Shown one piece after another: positions 21,260 through 30,660 of a stretch of DNA of 64,000 nucleotides. Position numbers and translations under genes: made by a program. Each line of letters opens with the position of its first letter. Position 1 is the first letter of the stretch. The notes under the pieces were generated by a model. The model was not told where the DNA came from. It did not search any database and saw only the letters and a list, made by a program, of their open reading frames with translations. This DNA is from Collinsella ureilytica (GTDB lineage: Bacteria; Actinomycetota; Coriobacteriia; Coriobacteriales; Coriobacteriaceae). The stretch covers positions 1 through 64,000 of the forward strand of contig NZ_JAIMFO010000005.1 of assembly GCF_019795105.1 (NCBI RefSeq). Direction: 5' to 3'.

Positions 21260-22019
21260 CTTGGTCTGCCCGCAAGAGCTCCATAACAGAACGCTTAGCA
21301 AGTATGAAATCTTCGCTCAATCCAAAATCTTTGCGATCGCTTCGCGGATGAGCAATCTCAACCTCACCGGCAATGCACGTTGGGATGCCGCGCTGCGGTG
21401 CTCCTCTCATCACATACATACGATCAGACAGCAACACCGCTTCATCAATATCGTGAGTAACTACCAGTGCGGTGGTTCCAAGCTCTTCTGCAACCTGTAA
21501 AAACCAGCGGTGCATATCGGCTTTCGTAAAGGCATCCAAGGCGGAAAAAGGCTCATCTAGCAGCATAAAATCATTATTAAACAGATAGCTCCTGAGCAGT
21601 GCTACACGCTGGCGCATGCCTCCCGATAACTCCGATGGCCAGCGTTGATCTGTTCCTTCAAGCCCAAAGACACCAAAGAGACTCCTGGCATGCTCATATG
21701 CCTCGCACTTGGGTACCCCGCGCAAAAGCAGGGGCAAAGCCACATTTGCAAGAATGGTTTTATGGGCTAACAGCAGATCCTTTTGAAGCATATAGGCAAG
21801 TTTACCGGGCGTGCCCGTAATCTCTTTGCCATCAAGGACGATGGTGCCCTGATAGGGCGTGGCAAGCCCGGCAATAATATGAAACAAGGTCGTTTTTCCG
21901 CAGCCTGAAGGTCCTAACAAGCAAGCGATACTGCCTGCTTGAACGGTAATGCAGATATCCTCGATGATATTCACACCACCAAGGGTCTGACTCACGTGCT
22001 GAACCTCAAGCTGCGACAT
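21246..22019 (-). CDS. thiZ: ABC transporter ATPase, thiamine-precursor uptake (ThiZ-like)
   Basis: A 257-residue ATPase of the nitrate/sulfonate/taurine class. Walker A GPSGCGKTT, signature LSGGMRQR, Walker B MLLDEPFSALD and switch VVTHDIDEA are intact. GGAG lies upstream of the ATG. It is the last gene of the TPP-riboswitch operon, which gives the substrate: a thiamine pyrimidine precursor such as HMP or formylaminopyrimidine. Confidence 0.88.
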   Translation of the reverse strand: MSQLEVQHVSQTLGGVNIIEDICITVQAGSIACLLGPSGCGKTTLFHIIAGLATPYQGTIVLDGKEITGTPGKLAYMLQKDLLLAHKTILANVALPLLLRGVPKCEAYEHARSLFGVFGLEGTDQRWPSELSGGMRQRVALLRSYLFNNDFMLLDEPFSALDAFTKADMHRWFLQVAEELGTTALVVTHDIDEAVLLSDRMYVMRGAPQRGIPTCIAGEVEIAHPRSDRKDFGLSEDFILAKRSVMELLRADQDDAR

Positions 22020-22027
22020 AGCTCTCC

Positions 22028-23083
22028 TTATGCCGTAATAAATGCGTCGGTCATGCCAGCGCCCGCAGCGATGGTTGGAGCAAACCCTTGCTCAGACACC
22101 CAGGCATAGAAGGCATCCCAGCGCTTCTGATCCAAAAGCCCCCATACCGGAGCATCGGCGCGATATTGCTCGGCAAGATAGTGCTGAGAAGCAACTACCA
22201 GCTCCCGCTCAAGCTCAGGAGCTGCCTTAAGCAGGATCTCTGCAGCAGCATCGGGATCTTGAATACAATCCTCATAGCCCCGACGTGTTGCATCCATAAA
22301 AGCTTGCACGGTCTTTGGATCATCTTTGATGAGCATATTGTTCGCAATAATAACTGGCGTGTAATAGTCAAAGACCTTGTCCACACTCTCAAATGAGAAA
22401 TACGAGGTATCAAGGCCAGCAAGCTTGCACTTCTCACCCGCCCAGCCCCAGAAGATCCAAATGCTATCAACCTCACCAGAACTCAGGGCAGAAACCTCAT
22501 CCGTAACCGTTGAAGGAATGAGCTTGACCCGATCATACACTCCGCCATCGGCCTCAACGCAGCGCTTAATAATGCCCTGCTCGATTAGCATCTCCCAAGT
22601 TGCATAGGTGTGATCCATCATCTTGGCGGGGCTGGTGATACCGCGATCTGCCAGACTAATAATGCCTGAGGTATTGTGCTGAATAATAGCTGCTACTGCG
22701 CTCACTGGCAGTTGAGCATCACCTGACACATAGCCAGCCATACTGTCCTGAAAACTCACGCCAAACTGCGCGTCTCCCGATGCCACAAGCGCATCTGCAC
22801 CATTCTCGGGAGCCTGAACAATCTCAACATCAAGGCCAGCCTCGCGGTAATAACCACGCTCTCGCGCTACATACAAACCCGTGTGATTCGTGTTTGGAGT
22901 CCAATCAAGAGCAAAGGTAATCATTTTAAGCTCAGGATCTGCATTCCCAGAGGCTGAATTTGAACCAACACCCTTTTGTGGCTTAAAACCACAGCCCGCA
23001 AGACCTGATGAGGCTACCATTCCAGTAGCAGCAAGCCCCGCTACCAGAAAGCCCCGGCGACTCATCATACGTACCCGTTTCAT
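22028..23083 (-). CDS. thiY: Substrate-binding lipoprotein, NMT1/THI5-like (ThiY)
   Basis: 351 residues. The N-terminus combines a twin-arginine-like SRRGFLV motif with a lipobox ending LAGC, so it is probably exported folded and lipid-anchored. The mature part matches the NMT1/THI5-like periplasmic fold: FALDWTPNTNHTGLYVARERGYY, then GADALVASGDAQFGVS. These proteins bind HMP-type thiamine precursors. It sits between permease and ATPase genes in the operon. Confidence 0.9.
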   Translation of the reverse strand: MKRVRMMSRRGFLVAGLAATGMVASSGLAGCGFKPQKGVGSNSASGNADPELKMITFALDWTPNTNHTGLYVARERGYYREAGLDVEIVQAPENGADALVASGDAQFGVSFQDSMAGYVSGDAQLPVSAVAAIIQHNTSGIISLADRGITSPAKMMDHTYATWEMLIEQGIIKRCVEADGGVYDRVKLIPSTVTDEVSALSSGEVDSIWIFWGWAGEKCKLAGLDTSYFSFESVDKVFDYYTPVIIANNMLIKDDPKTVQAFMDATRRGYEDCIQDPDAAAEILLKAAPELERELVVASQHYLAEQYRADAPVWGLLDQKRWDAFYAWVSEQGFAPTIAAGAGMTDAFITA

Positions 23084-23122
23084 ACATACCTCCTCGTTGC
23101 CGGTTCAACCGGCACTTTTTTC

Positions 23123-24151
23123 TTATCGCTCACACCTGCGCACACGCTCCCACGGAATCGCAAGCCGGCGTAGTATTTCAACGCCACGCATCAAAACAAG
23201 GCTTAAGGCAGAAATTAAAATGATGACTGCAAACATGCGATCAAAGGCATAGGCCTTGCGCACGCGTGTCATATATACACCAAGCCCCGAAAAGCCACCC
23301 AACCACTCAGCAATAACTGCTCCAACCAGTGCATAGGCAGCAGAGATCTTGAGACCAGAGAAGAACTGGGGTAAAGCCGCAGGCAGCTTCACATGGCGCA
23401 AAATCTCGAACTCACTTGCCCCCATAGATCTCATGAGATCAATCTCATCGGAATCAACCGAGCGCATACCGCCAAGCAATCCCACCGTAATGGGAAAGAA
23501 GGTAGAAATTACAATCAGCACGATTTTTGGCAGCATGCCATAGCCAAACCAGAGCACTAAAAGTGGGGCAATTGCCACCGTTGGCACGGTTTGTGTGAGC
23601 ACAATTAAGGGGTTCAGCGCTCGGTAGAGCACCTCAAAGTGATCCATAGCAATGGCAGCAACAAAGCCAAGAGAAACGCCAGCGCAAAGACCAATTCCTG
23701 CCTCTACAAGCGTCGTCATAGCATGATGGAGCAAAAGCTCATAGTCTCCCACCAAGGCGCCTACCACAGAAATGGGGCTTGGCAGCATAAAGGGTGGCAC
23801 CAAACCAAGCGAACATGCTGCTTGCCAGATGCCGATGAGCGCGATAATGGCAATGGGAGCTGCTAGAACATAGGGATCCTGCCGGCGCGCGGACAGGGCG
23901 GATATGCGTGCTAATGGTGGATGCGCAGCCTTCGCAGCTATCGCTTTCGGGGACGCGCTCTCAACTTGAGCAGCTGCGCGTATGGCTTGAGTACCTGTAC
24001 CCGTAGGTTGCCCGTCTGGTGCCTGCGCAGCCTTCACGGCTGTTGCTTGCGCGGTGTGAGTATGCACCCGCCCTGTTTCAGCTGCTGCATTCTGCTGTTT
24101 CGGCAAAGCACTCGCAAGCTTAGGCGCGTCGTTATTGAGCGTCGTTTTCAT
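23123..24151 (-). CDS. thiX: ABC transporter permease, thiamine-precursor uptake (ThiX)
   Basis: About 342 residues from the ATG at 24151, with GGAAAG upstream and a 20-nt overlap with the preceding gene. The C-terminal 250 residues are a BPD-type permease with the EAA loop (MRSMGASEFEILRHVKLPAALPQF). The N-terminal ~85 residues are a low-complexity Ala/Gln/Thr-rich cytoplasmic extension not usual for the family. Function comes from the riboswitch and neighbours. Confidence 0.88.
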   Translation of the reverse strand: MKTTLNNDAPKLASALPKQQNAAAETGRVHTHTAQATAVKAAQAPDGQPTGTGTQAIRAAAQVESASPKAIAAKAAHPPLARISALSARRQDPYVLAAPIAIIALIGIWQAACSLGLVPPFMLPSPISVVGALVGDYELLLHHAMTTLVEAGIGLCAGVSLGFVAAIAMDHFEVLYRALNPLIVLTQTVPTVAIAPLLVLWFGYGMLPKIVLIVISTFFPITVGLLGGMRSVDSDEIDLMRSMGASEFEILRHVKLPAALPQFFSGLKISAAYALVGAVIAEWLGGFSGLGVYMTRVRKAYAFDRMFAVIILISALSLVLMRGVEILRRLAIPWERVRRCER

Positions 24152-24443
24152 GGTACTTTCCGATCTTCTGCTCAACCGTAAGCACGCCTTTGCTGGGCGA
24201 AAAGAAGATCTTGACGTACGTTGCCACGCCGTTTGCCCCGGCATCAACAGCAATATGATTCGCTTGAGCCACTACACGCATGCAGTGGTCATAGTCGCCT
24301 TCAATCACCGTTTCAAACGGGCTCACGTAGGCATCGGGAAACTCAGACATGATATACGCAATAACCGCGTCTACGACACGAATTACCTCGTCTGTTCCCT
24401 CCACCCCCTGTGGCAGTACCTGAATTGCAACACTTGCTTGCAT
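24132..24443 (-). CDS. Thiamine-binding protein, MTH1187/DUF77 family
   Basis: A 103-residue ferredoxin-like fold protein (ASVAIQVLP..., VIAYIMSEFP, YVSPFETVIEGDYDHCM). The ATG has GGAGGAG about 5 nt upstream. Family members bind thiamine or related pyrimidines and often travel with ThiXYZ. It is the first gene after the TPP riboswitch. Confidence 0.88.
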   Translation of the reverse strand: MQASVAIQVLPQGVEGTDEVIRVVDAVIAYIMSEFPDAYVSPFETVIEGDYDHCMRVVAQANHIAVDAGANGVATYVKIFFSPSKGVLTVEQKIGKYHENDAQ

Positions 24444-24477
24444 CTCTCTCCTCCCCGGGCATTTGCGCCATAAACGC

Positions 24478-24506
24478 AAAAGAGCCCCTCGTCTCGTAGG
24501 GGCTCT
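24478..24506 (-). terminator. Riboswitch-controlled terminator
   Basis: A 9-bp perfect stem (AGAGCCCCT / AGGGGCTCT) with an 8-nt loop, followed on the minus strand by TTTTGCGTTT. It lies between the TPP aptamer and the first gene, so it is the likely expression platform, forming when TPP is bound. Confidence 0.85.
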
Positions 24507-24527
24507 CAGATGGCAGAGGATCCACTG

Positions 24528-24612
24528 TCCCTACGCCGGCATTATCCGGATCAGGTTCTAGGGTCGAGAGCTTGAGCTCTCCTCTCAGCCAGGTCACACC
24601 CAGCTCCCCGTA
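24528..24612 (-). ncRNA. TPP riboswitch (THI element)
   Basis: On the minus strand the conserved parts are all seen: GGGGAGCTGGG, GGCTGAGAGG, ACCCTAGAACCTGATCCGG, and ATAATGCCGGCGTAGGGA. These match the THI-box consensus with its CUGAGA and pyrophosphate-sensing helices. It controls the four downstream thiamine-precursor uptake genes. Confidence 0.97.
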
Positions 24613-24619
24613 TAGGCAC

Positions 24620-24647
24620 AGTATAGCGCGCCGGGGTGGGCGTGCAA
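24620..24647 (-). promoter_or_regulatory. Promoter of the thiamine uptake operon
   Basis: A -10 TATACT (24625-24620) and a -35-like TTGCAC (24647-24642) with a 16-nt spacer point to a start near 24613, right at the 5' end of the TPP aptamer. Confidence 0.6.
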
Positions 24648-24993
24648 CGAGCACACAAGTGAGACATGCGGCACAAGAACATGCTCGGGCACAAGGACAC
24701 GGTGAAGGCACACGTAAGCATGTTGAACAAGAGTATGGCAGGCTGCATATACAGTTAGACGCTGTCGAGTAAAACGGTTTTATCACGCTCGTAAGCCCTT
24801 AAAAACCCTGAGCGAAAAAAAATAAAACTCCAGTGTCTTCTTCTGCCCCCATGTAACAAATGTGTTCTGTCATAGAAAAAAGGTCTTTTATGCTGCATTG
24901 ATTTTGGCAACGAAAGAGACAGTAAAAAACCCATGTCCGCGCGAGGGCTTACCTTAATTATGCCGGCATTATATCTTCAAGGAAAGGATCGCT
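24648..24993. other. Divergent intergenic region
   Basis: No supported gene. Short repeated gcacaag/acaag words occur at 24648-24735. The region should hold the promoter of the lipoprotein gene at 24994; GGAAAGGATCGCT is its ribosome site. Confidence 0.35.
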
Positions 24994-26090
24994 ATGAAGG
25001 CCAGAAAACTTTGGGGTGCCGTTGTATCAATCATGCTCTCCCTATGCGTACTACTCACTGGATGTGCAAAAGCTCCGTCAGCGGGATCTTCTACCGCTGC
25101 CGAGGGTAACGGGGCGAAAACAAAGGTCGTCACGTTTGAAAAGGATGAAGCAAAAACCACCCTCACGGTTCCAAGTACCTGGAGGGTGGAAAAATCAGAT
25201 TCAGGAAATATCACTATCACACCTGATACCTTTGATGGCCTGATTCAACTGGGCCTTATGGTCAGTCCTATGACAGCATTTTCAAGCGACGAAGAGGTAA
25301 TCGAGTTTTGGAACAGCTCAGACTCCACACTGGACACCAACTGGGAGACTATTAGCAAAACAAAGGCTCATATCTTCCAAACCACGATGAGTCTCCCTGA
25401 AGAAAAAAGGCCAAGGGGTTTGCTCGCCTAGCTATCTCAGGCAACTACTCTGTAGGCACATACGCACTCGCAGCGGGGTCTGACTACAAACGAGCTGAGA
25501 GTGATCTGAAAAAGGTTGTCGAATCCTTTACCATCAAGAACGCCCAGGAGCCTGTCTATATCTCAGGCCAAGAAGGCTCTGCCAATGAGGGTCAGCAAAA
25601 AGCTCAAAAAACAGAGACTAAGCCAAATGTAAAAACATATAAATCCGGCTCGTATCGCGTTGGGCAAGATATCGGTGCTGGCGAATATAAGCTAACGTCT
25701 ACGGGCAGCCATGCTTACTTCTGCGTTTATCCTGATACTACTAAGACGAATATCCTTACAAATGGCAATTTCACTACATGCTCCTATGTAGCCGTATCTG
25801 AAGGACAACTGCTCGAGGTACGCGGATCGACCTTTGTTGCCATTGCTGATGCCACACCTACAAAGAAATTGAGCGGCGAGGGCATATATAAGGTTGGTCT
25901 GGATATTCCTGCTGGGGAGTACAACATCACGTCATCAGGTGACTTAGGCTATTACGCTGTTTTAGGTACAGTCGATGCAAACGAGACTTACGGCAACATC
26001 ATTAATAATGATAATTTTGAAGGAAATAGCTTTGTATCCGTTGCTGATGGGCAATACCTCGAAATTGCGCGCGCCTCAATTGGTTCTTAA
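24994..26090 (+). pseudogene. Lipoprotein gene with frameshift at an A6 run
   Basis: The first frame (24994-25431) begins with a signal peptide and lipobox LLTGC, then a DcrB/PsbP-like beta domain ending SLPEEK. At the A6 run 25403-25408 the coding text moves to the -1 frame (KAKGFARLAISGNYSVGTYALAAG...) and stays open to the TAA at 26090. Restored, the protein would be about 365 residues. It would end in two tandem copies of a ~70-residue module, each opening with G-x-Y-x-V-G-x-D-I-x-A-G-E-Y. One extra A repairs the gene. Sequencing error, phase variation at the A run, or true inactivation are all possible. As it stands only the first 145 residues are made. Confidence 0.8.
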
Positions 26091-26131
26091 TCCCTTCCAG
26101 TGCTCACCCATCTTGTCCGCACCTTGAATAC

Positions 26132-26162
26132 CATGCCCTCAGAGCAAGGCTTTGAGGGCATG
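26132..26162. terminator. Bidirectional stem-loop between convergent genes
   Basis: A 10-bp perfect stem (CATGCCCTCA / TGAGGGCATG) with an 11-nt loop sits between the convergent lipoprotein and oxidoreductase genes. Neither side has a good T run. Confidence 0.5.
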
Positions 26163-26210
26163 TGCTTAAAATGATTGGCTAGCTGAAAGATATTTAAGCC
26201 CATCCACCCC

Positions 26211-27194
26211 TTATCGTGCGTCAGCAGAAAACCAGATCCCTGCCTGGCGGCGAGCCTTCGTCATAACCCGTGACACCGCAAGGGTTTGTTCGAGCAGACT
26301 CCGATAGCTCTCCTGATCATCCTCTGCAATCATAGTAGCGATCGCGCGAAACGCACCCTCCCAAGGAAGCGTAGGGTTTATGTCAAAGCGCTCTTCCGTC
26401 CCATCATTGAGGTGTAAAACCACCGCATCGCAATGGCTCGTTGGCGACTCATGGGCAAGGTAGCCCTCCGTGCCTTGGATTACGCTATATGCAGGTGCGT
26501 TAGAGTCTTTGCCCGCTATACTCACCGCTCTAAAGCCATCGTAGCTCAACTCCATAACACCCGAAGTATCAATCCCTCGCTCCATATTTGGGCGATACAC
26601 TGCCTCAGCTGGCACTCCAAAAAGCCCGATCAGGTAGTGCATATTGTAGAGACCCAAATCCATGAGAGCACCGCCAGACTTTGCTGGATCAAAAGCCGGT
26701 AAGATCTCTCCCGAACGAAACGCGTCGTAGCGGCTACTGTATTTGCTAAAGTTGCACGTCGCTATTTTAATGGTGCCAATGCGCGGCAACAGCTCGCGAA
26801 GCTTCGCAAAACCAGGCCGATACAAAGTAGAAACCGTCTCAAATAACAACTTGTTCCGCTCGCGCGCAAAACGAGCGAGGTCTTCAGCCTCCTCAACCGT
26901 GCTGGTAAAGGGCTTTTCTACCAGCGTGTGTTTTCCGGCTGCGAGCGCACGCATCGCCATATCATGATGTAGATGATTGGGAACCGCCAGGTAAACGGCA
27001 TCAATCTCAGCGTGCGTGAGCATGTCATCCAAATCGGTGAAGACAGCCACATCAGCAGAGGTACCTGCAAGCTCTTGAGCTGCCTCGATGCTTTTTGGAG
27101 TAGAGCAGATAGCTCTCACGCACCAGCCCCAGTCCGCAAGATGAGGAACGATCAGCCGCGCGATCATCCCGGTGCCCACAACGCCCAGTCTCAT
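26211..27194 (-). CDS. Gfo/Idh/MocA family NAD(P)-dependent oxidoreductase
   Basis: 327 residues from the ATG with GGGAGGAG about 9 nt upstream. The N-terminal Rossmann fold has GVVGTGMIARL, and the family motif VEKPFTS follows near residue 95. The C-terminal alpha/beta domain includes SGGALMDLGLYNMHYL, where the catalytic His region lies. It is likely a sugar or sugar-alcohol dehydrogenase; the substrate cannot be read from sequence and no sugar genes are adjacent. Confidence 0.88.
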   Translation of the reverse strand: MRLGVVGTGMIARLIVPHLADWGWCVRAICSTPKSIEAAQELAGTSADVAVFTDLDDMLTHAEIDAVYLAVPNHLHHDMAMRALAAGKHTLVEKPFTSTVEEAEDLARFARERNKLLFETVSTLYRPGFAKLRELLPRIGTIKIATCNFSKYSSRYDAFRSGEILPAFDPAKSGGALMDLGLYNMHYLIGLFGVPAEAVYRPNMERGIDTSGVMELSYDGFRAVSIAGKDSNAPAYSVIQGTEGYLAHESPTSHCDAVVLHLNDGTEERFDINPTLPWEGAFRAIATMIAEDDQESYRSLLEQTLAVSRVMTKARRQAGIWFSADAR

Positions 27195-27530
27195 TGCTGT
27201 GCTCCTCCCTACTGCTCCCGCGCTCTTTGCTGCTACTGTACTCCTCATTGTTGCGATACTGCACGTCAGTGCAAAGCCTCACGCCAGCAAGATGCTCTGA
27301 GCCAACTCTCTGCCCTGCGTCAGTTCCAGCGCTAAACGCAATACCTCGCGTCAGCAGGATGCATGCCCGCGCTCTGGCCCACCCCTGCGATATGCCCACC
27401 AGCGCCATGCCTTCTACTGCACCAGATCCCAAGCTGCTACCGAACTTTTTACTGTAAGCGTAGGCCAACGGCGCTGTATGCGCACTCCATGAGCGCGCCA
27501 TGAAACCCAATAAGTGCCCGTACCTGCTTC
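27195..27530. other. Intergenic region between aspS and the oxidoreductase
   Basis: No supported gene. The sequence has loosely repeated ctgc/ctcc and gcgtcag words but no clear promoter, terminator or ribosome site beyond the GGGAGGAG of the downstream gene. Confidence 0.3.
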
Positions 27531-29303
27531 TTACAGTGTGCGAAGCGAGACTTCTTTGAGCTGGCGTAAGGATACCTCGCTGGGTGCATCACTCATCAAA
27601 TCAGAACCTGAACTGGTCTTGGGGAAGGCCATAACTTCCCTGATTGAGTCCTCACCAGCAAGCAGCATGCACACACGATCCAAGCCAAGCGCAAAGCCAC
27701 CCATGGGAGGCGCGCCGTACTCAAGCGCATCGAGCAAGAAGCCAAACTGAGCTCGAGCAGACTCAGGTGTAAAGCCCAGGTTCTCTAAAACACGAGCCTG
27801 TAGGTCGGCATCGTGAATACGCATGCCACCGCCGCCCGCTTCATAACCATCCATTACAAAGTCGTAGGTGCATGAGCCAACCGACAGCGGATCGCTCTCA
27901 AGACGCTCAATATCAGTCTCACGCGGCTGCGTAAAGGGCTGGTGCTCAGCAGCACAGGCTCCTCGATCCTCATCCCAATGGAACAGCGGGAAATCCACCA
28001 CCCATAAGAAATCATGACCCTCACGCGGCACCTCAAGAGCCTCTGCCATATGAGTTCTCATACCACCTAAAATCTGACAGCTCTCAATGCGCGGGCCTGC
28101 GGCAAACATGACCAAGTCGCCAGGCTCCACACCCGCACGCTCACGCAAAGCGGCCATCTCCTCATCTGAGAAGAATTTAACGATGGGGCTATTCACACTT
28201 CCATCTTCGCGGAAGGCAATCCATGCCAAACCCTTAGCACCAAGCTCACGGGCAACCGGCTCAAGCTTATCAATTCGAGCGCGAGCCCACGTACCCGCAC
28301 CCTTTGCATTTAAGCACGTAACAACTGATCCTTCAGCATTTGCGGCACTTGCAAAGACCTTAAAAGCAGAGTCTTTGAAAATGTCCGAAACATCAATGAG
28401 ATGCATACCAAAACGCGTATCAGGCTTATCCGAACCATAGGTTTCCATGGCGTCTTTATAGCTCAAGCGCCGCAGAGGCGTGGGCATATCCACGCCCATG
28501 GCAGCAAAGGCCTCAGAGAGCACGTCTTCTAACTCACTCATCACATCGTCTTGATCAACAAAACTCATTTCAATATCAACCTGCGTGAATTCAGGCTGGC
28601 GATCAGCTCGGAGGTCTTCATCTCGGAAGCACTTGGCAATCTGATAGTAACGCTCTACACCACCAACCATGAGCAGCTGTTTTAACAGCTGAGGACTTTG
28701 TGGCAAGGCATAAAAATGGCCAGGCTGAATACGGCTTGGCACCAAAAAATCTCGGGCACCTTCAGGCGTAGATTTAAAAAGCGTCGGAGTCTCAACTTCC
28801 ATGAAGGCGCGACGATGTAATGCCGAGCGAATAGCAAAGGTAAAATCTGAGCGGAGTTTGAGATTTGCCATCATACCCGGACGACGAATATCGAGGTAAC
28901 GATAGCGTAAGCGCACATCTTCGCCCGCTTCAATTGCATCATCGATTTGGAATGGCGGAGTCTTAGAGCGGTTTAAAACCTCAATCTGAGAAATCAGAAC
29001 CTCAATCTCTCCGGTCTCCATCTTGTCATTTGCCATACCTTGAGGGCGCTCGCGCACCACGCCGGTCACCCGAATAGGCCACTCAGAACGAATATGCTCG
29101 GCGGCGCTAAAGGCACTTCCACCAGAATGCTCAGGGTCAAAGGCGATCTGAGTTGCGCCCTCACGATCGCGCAGATCAACAAAAATCAGGCCACCATGAT
29201 CGCGACGACGCCACACCCATCCAGTTAATACTACTTCTTGGCCAATATGCTCATGGCGCAGCTCGCCGCAGGTGTGCGTGTGCATAGAATGGGTCTTGTT
29301 CAT
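27531..29303 (-). CDS. aspS: Aspartyl-tRNA synthetase
   Basis: A 590-residue class II synthetase of bacterial type; AAGGAG lies 5 nt before the ATG. OB-fold anticodon domain (GWVWRRRDHGGLIFVDLRDREG), motif 2 (YYQIAKCFRDEDLRADRQPEFTQ split around FRDED), an inserted GAD domain, and motif 3 GLDRVCMLLAG. With gatCAB also present, this enzyme could be non-discriminating and charge tRNA-Asn, but the window cannot decide that. Confidence 0.96.
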   Translation of the reverse strand: MNKTHSMHTHTCGELRHEHIGQEVVLTGWVWRRRDHGGLIFVDLRDREGATQIAFDPEHSGGSAFSAAEHIRSEWPIRVTGVVRERPQGMANDKMETGEIEVLISQIEVLNRSKTPPFQIDDAIEAGEDVRLRYRYLDIRRPGMMANLKLRSDFTFAIRSALHRRAFMEVETPTLFKSTPEGARDFLVPSRIQPGHFYALPQSPQLLKQLLMVGGVERYYQIAKCFRDEDLRADRQPEFTQVDIEMSFVDQDDVMSELEDVLSEAFAAMGVDMPTPLRRLSYKDAMETYGSDKPDTRFGMHLIDVSDIFKDSAFKVFASAANAEGSVVTCLNAKGAGTWARARIDKLEPVARELGAKGLAWIAFREDGSVNSPIVKFFSDEEMAALRERAGVEPGDLVMFAAGPRIESCQILGGMRTHMAEALEVPREGHDFLWVVDFPLFHWDEDRGACAAEHQPFTQPRETDIERLESDPLSVGSCTYDFVMDGYEAGGGGMRIHDADLQARVLENLGFTPESARAQFGFLLDALEYGAPPMGGFALGLDRVCMLLAGEDSIREVMAFPKTSSGSDLMSDAPSEVSLRQLKEVSLRTL

Positions 29304-29514
29304 ACTTCTCCTTGAGTCCGCGATGCCCCGTGTCGGTGCGGGCATGCTCTTACCAGACCGCGCAACTGCGTAGACCGCACAGATGCGCAAGGCTCAATAA
29401 TAGCGTGCTTTTCCATTGCTGCAGCCGTTATCTTATTCAGAACGTATTGTTAACATCACCGTATTCTTACAAGGTGAGCTTCTTAGAGCTCTGGCTTTTT
29501 ACAGTGCGAACTAC

Positions 29515-30033
29515 CTACAGCGCGAGCTTTTTCCACTTTCTGATTTTTGTTCTAAAGGTTCCAAAGGGCGCAACTGTATTCACATGTATGAACTTATAGA
29601 CTTCCCATACGGCTTTCTTTGTTGCCTCATCAGCCCAGCGTCGCATATGCGGTTGAAACAGTTCCTCCTCGCTTAAGGAATCAATCATCTCTAGAAGCGC
29701 GGTGACGTTTTTACGCAATGCGGTAATGAGTTCATGCAACGAGAGATGAGCATAGATATCCGTAAACCACTGATACATCTCACCGAGCTGGTTCCACGCA
29801 AACTGATCTGATGGCGTTTGTACGACACACCCCGCACGCTCATCTGCTTCCCAAGACAGAACAAGCGTTGTCCAGCCCACCTGATATGCAAGATTTTCAG
29901 CCGGTGTTCGATCAACTGCATCCACGCGCTCATCTTTGAGGTGCTCCGGAATATCGTCGAACTCTGAAATATACTTCTCGAACGTTTTGCGTATTTCATT
30001 TTTCAGTTCGTCTTTATCTGCATACGCTCTCAA
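29515..30033 (-). CDS. ClbS/DfsB family four-helix bundle protein (DUF1706)
   Basis: 172 residues. Family signature toward the C-terminus: WEVYKFIHVNTVAPF then TFRTKIRKWKK; the middle contains LAYQVGWTTLVLSWE and SDQFAWNQLGEMYQWF. ClbS, the colibactin self-protection protein, belongs here, but most members have no proven role. It stands alone with no toxin biosynthesis genes nearby. Confidence 0.85.
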   Translation of the reverse strand: MRAYADKDELKNEIRKTFEKYISEFDDIPEHLKDERVDAVDRTPAENLAYQVGWTTLVLSWEADERAGCVVQTPSDQFAWNQLGEMYQWFTDIYAHLSLHELITALRKNVTALLEMIDSLSEEELFQPHMRRWADEATKKAVWEVYKFIHVNTVAPFGTFRTKIRKWKKLAL

Positions 30034-30097
30034 AAAGTCACCCCATACGCTGGCGATTCACCCTGCTGTACGCTGATCCAATGCAGACGAGCACCCA

Positions 30098-30595
30098 CTA
30101 ACGCGGGCGCACACGAATGAGATCATCAAGCTCATTTACGATTTCATTTACCACAGGTTTTACGGACGAAAATTCAAGGGCATTGCGCAAGAGCACCGGA
30201 ACGATCGTATCAAAGCCAGCGCTGGCAATCGCTCGACGATCAAACTCAATAAGAACCTGACCACGTCGCACCGTATCCCCAGGCTGCGCATGTACAACAA
30301 AATGCTCACCGTTGAGATTCACCGTGTTGAGACCTAAATGAATGAGGATGTCGAGGCCATCATCAGTGCGCAAGGCAACGGCATGGCCAGTTGGAAAGAT
30401 AACTTCTACTTTGGCATCTGCGGGAGCAACCACTCGATTTGAAAGCGGCTGAATCGCAACTCCTTCACCCAACATACCCGACGCAAAGACTTCGTCGTTC
30501 ACCTCGCCCAGCGAAACAACTCGCCCAGCAAGCGGAGAGGCCAAGATCAAAGGCCGCCTCCTGCTACGAAATGGGGTTAGAAGTCGATCGAACAT
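30098..30595 (-). CDS. PTS glucose-type EIIA protein
   Basis: A 165-residue stand-alone EIIA-Glc domain. The phosphorylated His is in DDGLDILIHLGLNTV (about residue 86), with the helper His in TGHAVAL (about 71). C-terminal GDTVRRGQVLIEFD matches the family. It passes phosphate from HPr to a glucose-class permease, or acts as a Crr-like regulator. No EIIBC gene is adjacent. Confidence 0.9.
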   Translation of the reverse strand: MFDRLLTPFRSRRRPLILASPLAGRVVSLGEVNDEVFASGMLGEGVAIQPLSNRVVAPADAKVEVIFPTGHAVALRTDDGLDILIHLGLNTVNLNGEHFVVHAQPGDTVRRGQVLIEFDRRAIASAGFDTIVPVLLRNALEFSSVKPVVNEIVNELDDLIRVRPR

Positions 30596-30660
30596 CTATG
30601 TCCTCTCACGCTACAAACACCTGCGCAAAACGCGATCGCCTGTGCCAGCCGCTCCGAACC

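Noticed and set aside
24343-24786. Minus-strand 147-codon frame
   Set aside because: It runs through the TPP riboswitch and its terminator, so it is chance coding.
25403-25408. Programmed -1 frameshifting at A6 in the lipoprotein gene
   Set aside because: The site reads GAA GAA AAA AGG, so the A-site codon cannot re-pair as in A-AAA-AAG sites, and I saw no clear downstream stimulator.
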